From Pseudomonas morbosilactucae (lineage in GTDB: Bacteria; Pseudomonadota; Gammaproteobacteria; Pseudomonadales; Pseudomonadaceae), in the NCBI RefSeq assembly GCF_023241715.1, contig NZ_JALQCW010000069.1:1-64000 (forward strand): a stretch of DNA of 64,000 nucleotides, in the 5' to 3' direction. The position numbers and the translations under genes are program-made. Below the pieces are notes generated by a model. That model made no database searches. It was given only the letters and a program-made list of their open reading frames with translations, and had not been told where the DNA came from. Position 1 is the stretch's first letter; each line of letters opens with the position of its first letter. This document shows, one piece after another, positions 9,085-17,235 of this stretch.

Positions 9085-9834
9085 TCAGGCCACCGGGGTC
9101 TTTTCGCGTTTCATCTGCATGGTCAGGGTGAAGCGGTCATCGGGGTGGGTGGTCTCGGAGACTACCATCAGCGCCCCCTGCTCATCGCGGTAATGCCGGG
9201 TGATTTTCAGGCCGGGGGCGGCGGCCTCGGCATTCAGGCGCTTGGCAATCTCCGGGGTCAGCAGCACCGCACGCACTTGCTGGTCCACCACCTCGATATG
9301 GCGGCCGAAATGCTCTTCGATCAGGGCGGCGATCAACTGCTCGGGACGTTCGCGCGCCAGTTCAATCACCTCGGCGTAAATATCCTGGGCGTAGACATCG
9401 GTCCAGCACAGCGGCGCTTCCGGGTGCTGCTGGTCGATACGGATGCTCGACACGCAAAAGTAGTGCTCCCCCGGCTCCAGCCCCAGGCGCCGGGCCTCGG
9501 CGATATCGGCCACGAAATGGTGCACGTTCTGAATGCTGCGGATCTGGGTTTCCGCCAGGTGCGCCAAGTCCGACACCGAATCCAGGGACTGTGAATACCC
9601 GCCCCGTGGCGTGCTGGCCTCGACCCGGGTGCCCACCCGCTTGCGCCGCGACACCAGCCCCTGGCTCTGCAACTGGGTAATGGCCGCGCGCACGGTGTGG
9701 CGGCTCACCTCGTACAGCTCACACAGCTCGAACTCGGTGGGCAACAGGCTGCCCACGGGGTAGCGCCCACTGGCGATCGCTTCCATCAAATCCTTCGCCA
9801 CAACCGCATAGCGCGTCTGGTTCATACCTTTCAT
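9085..9834 (-). CDS. GntR-family (HutC/UTRA) transcriptional regulator
   Basis: A 249-aa regulator with an N-terminal winged helix (SGRYPVGSLLPTEFELCELY, then EVSRHTVRAAITQLQSQGLV) and a C-terminal UTRA effector domain (about 95-240). It is divergent from a lyase gene (9941) and a DctA-like transporter gene (11452). The gap carries two overlapping palindromes of GntR operator type, so it very probably controls that unit and its own expression. The effector is likely the substrate of the lyase. The start could also be the Met at 9825. Confidence 0.92.
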   Translation of the reverse strand: MKGMNQTRYAVVAKDLMEAIASGRYPVGSLLPTEFELCELYEVSRHTVRAAITQLQSQGLVSRRKRVGTRVEASTPRGGYSQSLDSVSDLAHLAETQIRSIQNVHHFVADIAEARRLGLEPGEHYFCVSSIRIDQQHPEAPLCWTDVYAQDIYAEVIELARERPEQLIAALIEEHFGRHIEVVDQQVRAVLLTPEIAKRLNAEAAAPGLKITRHYRDEQGALMVVSETTHPDDRFTLTMQMKREKTPVA

Positions 9835-9885
9835 CAGTCCCGAGCGTTCAACGAGTTGACAGTGTATCAGCGGCCACGTAAGAAT

Positions 9886-9909
9886 TATGTACGTACATAT
9901 TAAATATGT
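9886..9909. promoter_or_regulatory. Overlapping palindromes, probable GntR-regulator operator
   Basis: Two perfect palindromes overlap: TATGTACGTACATA (9886-9899) and ACATATTAAATATGT (9895-9909). Together they give three ATGT/ACAT half-sites in the divergent gap between the GntR/UTRA regulator and the lyase gene. The position and symmetry fit an operator for the adjacent regulator; the binding itself is inferred. Confidence 0.65.
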
Positions 9910-9940
9910 CCGATCAATAACAACATATCAGGATTGACCC

Positions 9941-11296
9941 ATGTCCAGCACCGTCTTCGACTCCGCCCTGTTCCGTGACATGTTCGGCACCGCCGAAATG
10001 CGCGGCGTGTTTTCCGACAAAGCCCTGATCGAACGCTACATCGAAGTGGAAGTGGCCCTGGCCCGCGCCGAGGCCCGTTGCGGGGTGATCCCGGCCGAGG
10101 CCGCCGAGCAGATCGCCGAACTGGCCACCTACGAATCCCTCGACCTGGCGTTGATGCAGCACGAAACCGAAATCGTCGGTTACCCGATCCTGCCGTTGGT
10201 GGAACAGCTGTCCAAGACCTGCGGCGAAGCCGGGCGTTATGTGCATTGGGGCGCCACCACCCAAGACATCATGGACACCGCCGTGGTCCTGCAAGTGCGC
10301 GCTGCCCTGGCCATCGTCGAGCGTGATATCCAGGCCGTGCGCGGGCTGCTGGCCGAGCTGGCGCTGCGTTACCGCGACACGCCGATGGCCGGCCGGACCC
10401 ACCTGCAGCACGCCCTGCCGATCACCTTCGGCTACAAGTGCGCGGTGTGGCTGAGCATGTTTGACCGCCACGCCGAGCGTCTGGTGGAGTTGCGTCCACG
10501 GGTGGAAATCGGCCAATTCGCCGGTGCCGCGGGCACCCTGGCGTCCCTCGGCGACAAAGGCCTGGAAGTGCAGGAAGCGTTGATGGCCGAACTCGGCCTC
10601 GGCGTGCCTCAGGCCACCTGGCACGTGGCCCGGGACGGCCTGGCCGAAGCCCTGAACTTCCTCGGCCTGGTGACCGGTTCCCTGGGCAAGATCGCCCTGG
10701 ACGTGATGATGATGATGACCAGCGAGCTGGGCGAAGTGTACGAACCCTTCGTCAAGGGCCGTGGCGCCAGCAGCACCATGCCGCAGAAACGCAACCCGAT
10801 TTCCTGCGAACTGATGTACGCCGCCGCCAAGGGCGTGCGCCAACACGCCGGGCTGATGCTTGACGCAATGATCCAGGACTTCGAGCGCTCCACCGGCCCG
10901 TGGCAGGCCGAGTGGATTGCCATCCCCGAAGCCTTCGCCCTGAGCGCCGCCTCCCTGGGTCAGGCCAAGTTCATGCTGGCCGGCCTGGAAGTGCGCACCG
11001 AGCGCATGCGCAAGAACCTCGACATGACCCAGGGCCTGATCGTGGCCGAAGCCGTGATGATGGGCCTGGCCCCGGCCCTCGGTCGCCAAGTGGCCCACGA
11101 CGTGGTGTACGCCGCCTGCCGCCTGGCCAACGACCAAGGCACCAGCCTGCTGGACGCCCTGCTGGCCCAAGGCGAAGCCACCGCCCAACTGGACCTGGCC
11201 GAACTGCAGCGCCTCACCGACCCGGCCAACTACCTGGGCCTGGCGCCGCAGATGGTGGACATCGCCCTGGCGCGCGAGGGTGCCGTTCCCCGCTGA
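9941..11296 (+). CDS. Fumarase/aspartase-superfamily lyase (adenylosuccinate lyase / CMLE-like)
   Basis: A 451-aa soluble enzyme of the superfamily that cleaves C-N or C-O bonds to release fumarate or lactonises carboxymuconate. Visible blocks are HWGATTQDIMDTA, AGRTHLQHALPITFGYK and the flexible signature loop GASSTMPQKRNPIS with its catalytic Ser. The C-terminal domain resembles 3-carboxy-cis,cis-muconate cycloisomerase (PcaB), but no protocatechuate genes are nearby. It is followed by a DctA-like carrier and divergent from a GntR/UTRA regulator, so it looks like the degradative enzyme of a dedicated pathway for a dicarboxylate or fumarate-yielding compound. The true substrate is unknown, and I avoid the name pcaB. 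Confidence 0.88.
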   Translation: MSSTVFDSALFRDMFGTAEMRGVFSDKALIERYIEVEVALARAEARCGVIPAEAAEQIAELATYESLDLALMQHETEIVGYPILPLVEQLSKTCGEAGRYVHWGATTQDIMDTAVVLQVRAALAIVERDIQAVRGLLAELALRYRDTPMAGRTHLQHALPITFGYKCAVWLSMFDRHAERLVELRPRVEIGQFAGAAGTLASLGDKGLEVQEALMAELGLGVPQATWHVARDGLAEALNFLGLVTGSLGKIALDVMMMMTSELGEVYEPFVKGRGASSTMPQKRNPISCELMYAAAKGVRQHAGLMLDAMIQDFERSTGPWQAEWIAIPEAFALSAASLGQAKFMLAGLEVRTERMRKNLDMTQGLIVAEAVMMGLAPALGRQVAHDVVYAACRLANDQGTSLLDALLAQGEATAQLDLAELQRLTDPANYLGLAPQMVDIALAREGAVPR

Positions 11297-11308
11297 CCCC
11301 GAACGCCC

Positions 11309-11397
11309 TGTAGGAGCCGGCTTGCCGGCGATCGCGGTGAGTCAGTCACCTGATGCATCCATTGCCAGGTTGCTGTCGCCGACTTGCCGGCTCCACA
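11309..11397. repeat. REP doublet (REPIN-like)
   Basis: A Pseudomonas REP-type unit TGTAGGAGCCGGCTTGCCGG (from 11309) is followed about 65 bases later by its inverted copy (11376-11397, ending in GGCTCCACA). The pair can fold into one long hairpin and lies between the lyase and the transporter gene. Such doublets are scattered through P. fluorescens-group genomes. Confidence 0.75.
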
Positions 11398-11451
11398 GGG
11401 GTTCTCCGCCGTTTTCAGTACCCGAACCATAACAACAATGAGATCACAGAC

Positions 11452-12756
11452 ATGTCATCCACCCCCGCAAAAAAACCGTTCTACAAGGACCTGACGTTCC
11501 AGGTCGTCGCCGCCATGTTGCTGGGCATCGCCTTCGGCTTCCTGGCGCCGGAATGGGCGGCCAAGTTCAAAATCCTCGGCGACATCTTCCTCAAGCTGAT
11601 CAAGACCGCCGTCGCCCCGCTGGTGTTCTTCACCGTGGTCCACGGCATCGCCTCGGCGGGCGATATCAAGCGTGTCGGCAAAGTCGGCCTGCGCGCCCTG
11701 ATCTACTTCGAGGTGGTGTCCACCATCGCCCTGGCCATCGGCCTGTTGTGGGGCAACCTGCTGCAGATCGGCTCCAGCATGCACGACGCCCACCCCAGCA
11801 GCGCCGCGGCTGCGGCAGCCAGCGCGGCCGTTGCCAAGGGCCATGCGCCGGCCTCGACCATGGACTTCATCTACGGCATCTTCCCGGACAACTTCGTCGG
11901 CGCCTTCGCCGGTGGGCAACTCTTGCAGGTGCTGGTGATTTCGGTGCTGTTCGGCTTCGCCCTGCTGGCCCTGAAACCCGAGCGTCGTTCGGTGATCGAG
12001 GACGGCCTGAACCGCATCTCCGAGTGCTTCTTCGAGTTCATCAACCTGATCATGAAGTTCGCCCCCCTCGGCGCCTTCGGCTCGGTGGCCTACGCCGTCG
12101 GCAGCAACGGCACCGCGGTGCTGATGTCCCTGGCCAACCTGGTGCTGATGTTCTACGTCTGCGTGGCCTTCTTTATCTTCGTGGTGCTGGGCGTGGTGTG
12201 CCGACTGTCCGGGTTCAGCCTGTGGCGCTTCCTCAAGTACATCAAGGATGAAGTCTTTATTGTCCTCGGCACCGCCTCTTCGGAAAGCGCCCTGCCGCGC
12301 CTGCTGCAGAAGCTGGAGAAATTCGGCTGCTCGAAACAGAGCGTCGGCCTGGTGCTGCCCACCGGCTACGCCTTCAACCTGGATGGCACCTCGATCTACA
12401 TGTCGCTGTGCGTGCTGTTTATCGCCAACGCCTACGGCGTGCCCCTGAGCTGGGAACAACAGCTGGGCATCATCGCCATCATGCTGGTGACCTCCAAAGG
12501 CGCAGCGGCGGTGTCCGGCGGCAGCTTCGTGGTGTTTGCCGCCACCGTCACCGCCATCGGCGTGCTGCCCGCCGAAGGCCTGGCACTGCTGTTCGGCGTG
12601 TACCGCTTCATGTCCATGGCGATCGCCACCTGCAACACCATCGGCAACAGCGTGGCGACGGTGGTGGTGTCCAAATGGTCGGGGGAATTCACCGAGCAGC
12701 AGGCCAAGGAGGAATACTCCCGAGTGCTCGGACGCAGCCCGCAAGCGGCGCTGTAA
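11452..12756 (+). CDS. DctA-like DAACS-family symporter with unusual substrate site
   Basis: A 434-aa inner-membrane carrier of the dicarboxylate/amino acid:cation symporter family. The family signatures GYAFNLDGTSIYMSL and TASSESALPRLLQK are clear, and the length and helix pattern fit DctA. In the substrate helix near the C-terminus, DctA has D-R-F-M-S-E-A-R-A-L-T-N; here it reads Y-R-F-M-S-M-A-I-A-T-C-N (residues 384-395). The Arg that holds the distal carboxylate in this family is Ile 391. The substrate may therefore differ from a simple C4-dicarboxylate. It follows the lyase gene after a REP doublet and should import the compound that the lyase degrades. Confidence 0.88.
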   Translation: MSSTPAKKPFYKDLTFQVVAAMLLGIAFGFLAPEWAAKFKILGDIFLKLIKTAVAPLVFFTVVHGIASAGDIKRVGKVGLRALIYFEVVSTIALAIGLLWGNLLQIGSSMHDAHPSSAAAAAASAAVAKGHAPASTMDFIYGIFPDNFVGAFAGGQLLQVLVISVLFGFALLALKPERRSVIEDGLNRISECFFEFINLIMKFAPLGAFGSVAYAVGSNGTAVLMSLANLVLMFYVCVAFFIFVVLGVVCRLSGFSLWRFLKYIKDEVFIVLGTASSESALPRLLQKLEKFGCSKQSVGLVLPTGYAFNLDGTSIYMSLCVLFIANAYGVPLSWEQQLGIIAIMLVTSKGAAAVSGGSFVVFAATVTAIGVLPAEGLALLFGVYRFMSMAIATCNTIGNSVATVVVSKWSGEFTEQQAKEEYSRVLGRSPQAAL

Positions 12757-12776
12757 CCCAACTCAGCCGCCACTGG

Positions 12777-12806
12777 AGCGGGCTCCGGCGGTGTCGCCGG
12801 CCCGCT
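12777..12806 (+). terminator. GC-rich hairpin after the DAACS transporter gene
   Basis: An imperfect inverted repeat (AGCGGGC-t-CCGGCG / CGCCGGCCCGCT) begins about 20 bases after the stop codon. There is no strong T-run, so it is only a probable terminator. Confidence 0.45.
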
Positions 12807-12952
12807 TCATCGCCTGTTCCTCCGGCCAGGCGATGGTCCGCCTTAGATCACACCCGCTGCAGGTCATAAGCAAAAGGCCTAAACAGCCCTCATCTCAAGC
12901 CTGGGCGGATTGGCTACGCTGTACTGCCCTCCCCTTCAGACAGGACCGTCCC

Positions 12953-13795
12953 ATGCCCCTACGCTTGCTCGCCACACTCTGCCTGCTCGGCGCCCTGACC
13001 AGCGTCCAGGCCGCCGAACGCTGGCAAACCCTGCCGCCGACCCCGGCGCCCGTTGCCACGGCCCAATCCGGCTATGCCCAGGTCAACGGGGTCAAGCTCT
13101 ACTACACCAGCACCGGCCAGGGTTCGCCGGTGGTGCTGCTGCACGGCGGTCTGGCCAACTCCGACTACTGGGGTTTGCAGGTCAAGGCCCTGGCCGCGCA
13201 GCACCGGGTCATCACCCTAGACAGCCGTGGCCACGGCCGCAGCTCGCGAGACGCACGCCCCTTCGGCTACGACCTGATGGCCGATGACGTGGTGGCGGTG
13301 CTCGACCAATTGAAGATCCCCAAGGCCGACATCGTCGGCTGGAGCGATGGCGCCATCCTTGGCCTGGACCTGGCCCAGCGTCACCCGACCCGCGTCGGCA
13401 AGGTGTTTGCCTTTGCCGCCAACAGCCAGACCTCGGGGGTCAAGGACAACGTCGACAAGGATCCGACCTTCGCCGCCTACATCGAACGGGCCGGCAAGGA
13501 GTACGCCAAGCTGTCGCCGACACCCAAGGAATATGACGCTTTTGTCGAGCAGATCAGCCATATGTGGGCCAGCCAGCCGAACTGGAGCGACGCCGACCTG
13601 GGCAAGATCCGCACCCCGGTGCTGATCGTCGACGGCGACCGCGACGAAGCCATCAAGCGCGACCACACCGAATACCTGGCGGCAACCATCCCCGGCGCCG
13701 GGCTGCTGATCCTGCCCAACGCCAGCCACTTCGCCTTTCTCCAGGACCCGGCGCTGTTCAACGCCGCACTGCTGCAGTTCCTCGCCCAGCCCTGA
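12953..13795 (+). CDS. Secreted alpha/beta-fold hydrolase
   Basis: A 280-aa hydrolase with a signal peptide (MPLRLLATLCLLGALTSVQA, cleavage after AQA-like VQA), so it should act in the periplasm or outside. The core shows VVLLHGGLANSDYW (oxyanion loop), SRGHGRSSRD, the nucleophile elbow GWSDGA, VDGDRDEAI (acid) and LPNASHFAF (His). The triad is complete. The natural ester or lactone substrate is unknown. It stands alone between the transporter and a convergent TonB receptor. Confidence 0.88.
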   Translation: MPLRLLATLCLLGALTSVQAAERWQTLPPTPAPVATAQSGYAQVNGVKLYYTSTGQGSPVVLLHGGLANSDYWGLQVKALAAQHRVITLDSRGHGRSSRDARPFGYDLMADDVVAVLDQLKIPKADIVGWSDGAILGLDLAQRHPTRVGKVFAFAANSQTSGVKDNVDKDPTFAAYIERAGKEYAKLSPTPKEYDAFVEQISHMWASQPNWSDADLGKIRTPVLIVDGDRDEAIKRDHTEYLAATIPGAGLLILPNASHFAFLQDPALFNAALLQFLAQP

Positions 13796-13854
13796 CAGAC
13801 CGCCACCCCGTCCGGCGCCCAAGACGGGCGCCGGACCTGTCGCCCATATGCGCC

Positions 13855-15930
13855 TTAGAGGTCGTAACGCAACGCCATGCCGAAGGTTCGCGGCGCGCCG
13901 ACATCAATGATGTCGTCGTCGCGGTCGGCGTCATCACGGTTGTTGGTGACGTATTGCCTGTTGAAGGCATTTTTCACGTACGCCGAGACCGCAATGTTGC
14001 GGGTGACTTTGTACTCGCCATTGAAGTTGACCAGCACGTAGTCATCGCTCTTGCGCACACCGCTGACGTTGCCCGTCGAGTCGAAATCGTATTGCGACGG
14101 GCTGCGGTCCTGGTAGGTAACGTCGGTGTTGAGGCTCAGGCCATTGTCGAAGCGATAGGTGCCCCCCACCGACAGCTTGTACTTGGGCGCGTAGAGGAAA
14201 GACTGGCCGCTCATGTCCTGACCGTTGCCGGTGACGAAGTCCTTGTACTTGCCATCGGTATAGGCCGCACTGGCGGTAAGGGTCAGCTGCTGGCTGAGGT
14301 CTTTTTCAATGAAGACTTCCAGGCCCTTGATGTCGCTACTGCCAGCGTTGAACACGTGGACGAAGTTGCTGGTGCTGTCGAGCACGCTGACCTGTTGGTC
14401 TTTCCAGTCGGTGTAATAGAGGTTGGCCCGGGCCCGCAGGCTCTTGTCGAACCAGGCACCGCGATAGGACAGCTCGTAGTTAGTGGTGTATTCCGGATCG
14501 TAGGCTTCGTGCCCGCCCCCAGCTCGGACGTTGACGCCTCCGCCACGATAGCCTTTCTGCACCATGAAGCCGACGAACTGGTCTGTGGCCAATTCATGGT
14601 CGATGCCGATTTTCGGCAAAAACGCGTTGAAGGATTTGTTGACCTGGCCAGGGCTGGAGAAATCGTCCTGGTCGACGTCGGTGTCGTTCTGCTCGTGGTC
14701 CAGACGCAGGCCGGTGATCAGGGTCCAGCTCGGGGCGAAGGTCCAGTTGAGTTCGCCGAACAGCGCCTGGTTTTCAATCTGTGTGTCGCCACGGGTGGCG
14801 CCGAACAACTGGCTATTGACCAGCAAGCGGTCGTGGAACTCATTGCGGGTGCGGCCGTAATAGGCACCGACAAAACCCCGCAGGCTGTCGCCCTGGTAAC
14901 CCAGGCGCAGCTCCTGGCTGAACAGCTCGCCGTCCTGCCTGCGCAGCACCACCTGGTTGGCGTCGGCGCTCTGGTCGAAGTCCAGCCGGGCGCTGTAGTC
15001 GGTGCGGGTATTGGCGGTGAGGCTGGTCAGGGTCCAGGCGTCGTTCAGGCGGTAGTCCACCTTGGCGCTGACGGTGTCCTGCTTGAGGCTGTCATACACC
15101 TCAGTGTCGGAGGCGATCTTGTAGTAGCGCACCTTGCCATTGCTGCGCAGGATCGAGTTGTCGCCCTGGCGGTGCTCGCCGTGGGCGTAGGTCAGCAGCA
15201 CATCCACATCATCATTGGGCAGGATCAGCAACTTGCCCCGGGCGTTACTGGTGCGACGCGGGTTAGCGTCGTCGTCCCGAGTGATGTTGCGGATGTAGCC
15301 ATCGCCTTCCTGATAGTCCACGGCGATACGCCCGGCAATCTTGTCGTCCACCAAGGCACCGCCACCGGCCACGGCCGTGCCGCGTTCACCGTAGTTGCCG
15401 ACGTTGGTCTGGGCTGAAAAGGACGGTTCGAATGTGGGGTTCTTGGTCTGGATGACCACGGCCCCGGCCAGTGAGTTGCGGCCCTGGGTGGTGGACTGCG
15501 GGCCGAGGAACACCTCGACCTGCTCCACGTCCCAGAGTGGCGTCGGGCTCAGGGTCAGGGCTCGGTTGGGCTGCTGGGCACCGTCGATAAAAACCGAGAC
15601 TGCGCCATTGAGGGTGGCCGGGCCCTGGTCGTCGAAGCCGGACACCGGCACCCCACGAATGCCCCAGTTTTCGTTGCCGGCCTGGGTGTAGACACCCGGC
15701 GTGCGGGCAAATACATCCACCAGGCTTTGGTCCGCGTGCTCACGCAGCTCTTCGTCGGTCACCACCACCACGCTGGACTGGGTCTGCTCCAGGGTGCGGT
15801 TCATTTTCTCGCCGGTCACCGTCACCGGTGCAATCTCCAGCGGCTCTGGCGCAGGCGCGGCCCAGGCGCTGTTACCCAGGCACAGAGCCGACCCCGCAGC
15901 CCAGGCCAATGTGTGCTTCTTGATACCCAT
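13855..15930 (-). CDS. TonB-dependent receptor, Fur-regulated
   Basis: A 691-aa outer-membrane receptor. It has a signal peptide (MGIKKHTLAWAAGSALCLGN, cut near AWA-AP), a plug domain with TonB-box-like PVTVTGEK and the GVYTQAGNENWGIRGVP and GAVSVFIDGA blocks, a 22-strand barrel and the terminal aromatic strand RTFGMALRYDL. A strong Fur box lies about 100 bases upstream, so it is iron-repressed and probably takes up a ferric siderophore or a heme-like ligand. No STN signalling domain is present, so unlike the receptor at 57109 it should be a transporter only. The ligand is unknown. Confidence 0.92.
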   Translation of the reverse strand: MGIKKHTLAWAAGSALCLGNSAWAAPAPEPLEIAPVTVTGEKMNRTLEQTQSSVVVVTDEELREHADQSLVDVFARTPGVYTQAGNENWGIRGVPVSGFDDQGPATLNGAVSVFIDGAQQPNRALTLSPTPLWDVEQVEVFLGPQSTTQGRNSLAGAVVIQTKNPTFEPSFSAQTNVGNYGERGTAVAGGGALVDDKIAGRIAVDYQEGDGYIRNITRDDDANPRRTSNARGKLLILPNDDVDVLLTYAHGEHRQGDNSILRSNGKVRYYKIASDTEVYDSLKQDTVSAKVDYRLNDAWTLTSLTANTRTDYSARLDFDQSADANQVVLRRQDGELFSQELRLGYQGDSLRGFVGAYYGRTRNEFHDRLLVNSQLFGATRGDTQIENQALFGELNWTFAPSWTLITGLRLDHEQNDTDVDQDDFSSPGQVNKSFNAFLPKIGIDHELATDQFVGFMVQKGYRGGGVNVRAGGGHEAYDPEYTTNYELSYRGAWFDKSLRARANLYYTDWKDQQVSVLDSTSNFVHVFNAGSSDIKGLEVFIEKDLSQQLTLTASAAYTDGKYKDFVTGNGQDMSGQSFLYAPKYKLSVGGTYRFDNGLSLNTDVTYQDRSPSQYDFDSTGNVSGVRKSDDYVLVNFNGEYKVTRNIAVSAYVKNAFNRQYVTNNRDDADRDDDIIDVGAPRTFGMALRYDL

Positions 15931-16032
15931 GATTCGCTCCACCCACGTCGTTTTTTATGTTTTTGACGGTTGGCCGATGGCGGTTAGCCCCAGCGCTGGC
16001 GGAGTCTATAGGATTAATCTTGAAAATTGAAT

Positions 16033-16051
16033 GATATTGATAATCCATCTC
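16033..16051 (-). promoter_or_regulatory. Fur box of the TonB receptor gene
   Basis: GATATTGATAATCCATCTC matches the 19-bp Fur consensus at 15 of 19 positions. It lies about 100 bases before the start of the TonB-dependent receptor on the minus strand, where it could block the promoter under iron-rich conditions. Confidence 0.75.
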
Positions 16052-16127
16052 ATTCATGTTTTTTCAGCTTGATGTATCTCCTTCGACACAGTTCACAAAC
16101 GAGGATCAATGGAACAGCACAATGGCT

Positions 16128-16661
16128 TCAACGCGCCGCCGGAATACGTTTCACCGCTTCCAGCCATTGCGGGTCGAGGCGTGGTTGGTCGCTGTCGATG
16201 CCCAGGGTTTCCAGGCGTTGGCGATGGGCGTCGATGGCGCGCTGTTCCTGGCTGAAGGCGCTGGTGTTGGCGTCCAGTTGGTGCATCTGGCTCAGGCCCT
16301 GGTGATAGAAGCGCAACAGCTTCAGCGCCTCTGGGTTGTCAGCGCTGACCCCGGCTTCGACCTGGTGCATGACGTTGGTCACGCGCATCAGGTTGCGCTT
16401 GAGCCGCCAGCCATAGACCGCCGCAGCCATCCAGGGTTGGCTCCAGAATACTTGGCGCACCAGCAGGGCACTGAGCAAAAAGCCCACCGCCACGCCCGCG
16501 ATGTTCAGGCGCAGGTTGTCGCCGCCCGGGGTGCCCCAGGTGTACACCGCCAGGCTAGACAGGAGCATGGCCAGGCTGAGGAAAATCAGAGCGATGATCA
16601 AGGTGCTGCGACGGGTCTGGCGGCGATAGAGGACGGGGTCGAAGGCGTGGATTTCGAACAT
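16128..16661 (-). CDS. DUF3087-type membrane protein
   Basis: A 177-aa protein whose start MFEIHAFDPVLYRRQTRR is typical of DUF3087 proteins in Pseudomonas. Two hydrophobic segments follow (about 22-46, IIALIFLSLAMLLSSLAVYT, and about 55-75). The rest is a soluble helical region ending in LEAVKRIPAAR. The function is unknown in the family. It is followed by the Fur-controlled receptor region and preceded by a 64-aa unknown gene on the same strand 79 bases away, so those two may be co-transcribed. A Met 14 codons upstream is possible but less likely. Confidence 0.75.
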   Translation of the reverse strand: MFEIHAFDPVLYRRQTRRSTLIIALIFLSLAMLLSSLAVYTWGTPGGDNLRLNIAGVAVGFLLSALLVRQVFWSQPWMAAAVYGWRLKRNLMRVTNVMHQVEAGVSADNPEALKLLRFYHQGLSQMHQLDANTSAFSQEQRAIDAHRQRLETLGIDSDQPRLDPQWLEAVKRIPAAR

Positions 16662-16740
16662 GGCGTTGGTGGACTCGGCGGTGAAAATGACTGGCATTAT
16701 CACCGCACTCGGCCGTACCCAGGCAGATTAAATACCCGCC

Positions 16741-16935
16741 TCAGTTACGGCTCACCGGCTGGTTGAGAAAGCGGTTCCAGTCCTCATAGGCCTGGTGCTG
16801 GCGCTGGCTGGCGAGGTCCCATTGCTCGCCGCTGGTTTGTCGGCAAGAGACCAGCCTCATCATTTCGTTGGTGGCCGCGTCCAGTTCGATCAGCAGCTGG
16901 TGGGATTGGAACCTGAAGTCGTCGAGATCCTGCAT
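16741..16935 (-). CDS. Small protein of unknown function, 64 aa
   Basis: A short hydrophilic helical protein (MQDLDDFRFQSHQLLIELDA, then MMRLVSCRQ and YEDWNRFLNQP). The Met at 16935 gives a compact reading frame with normal codon use; an upstream Met at 16995 would add 20 Arg-rich residues. It precedes the DUF3087 gene on the same strand. I do not recognise it. Confidence 0.55.
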   Translation of the reverse strand: MQDLDDFRFQSHQLLIELDAATNEMMRLVSCRQTSGEQWDLASQRQHQAYEDWNRFLNQPVSRN

Positions 16936-17235
16936 GTGAAGGTTCGCCTGTGATTGGGCCCGACAACGCATTCCACGCCGCCATACGCCCAGCAAAGGGT
17001 CGACACCCCCAAAGGGCGAATGATGTTAACCAGCCGATGAGCGGTCAAACCCCGCGATCAAGGCGGCTATGTTCGTCAGCGCACAGACAGCCCCCCACGC
17101 TTTGACCAGACTCGAACCCTGAGAAGTTGCGTCTTGCATGGCCCTCGCGACCCCCGGTCGGAGCGCCGGCCCTGCCCCATTTCCTGCCCGCCCGTGGCCA
17201 TCGGCCCGTGCCGGGCACGCCCTGCCAAGGAACAC
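16936..17235. other. Intergenic region between the small unknown gene and the glucan synthase gene
   Basis: About 300 bases between two divergent genes. It must hold the promoter of the giant glucan synthase and probably that of the 64-aa gene. I see no clear operator, RNA gene or repeat in it. Short reading frames here have no family match. Confidence 0.5.

Noticed and set aside
13564..15417. Plus-strand open frame of about 620 codons antisense to the Fur-boxed TonB receptor
   Set aside because: No domain pattern, and its start overlaps the end of the alpha/beta hydrolase gene; the receptor is the real gene.
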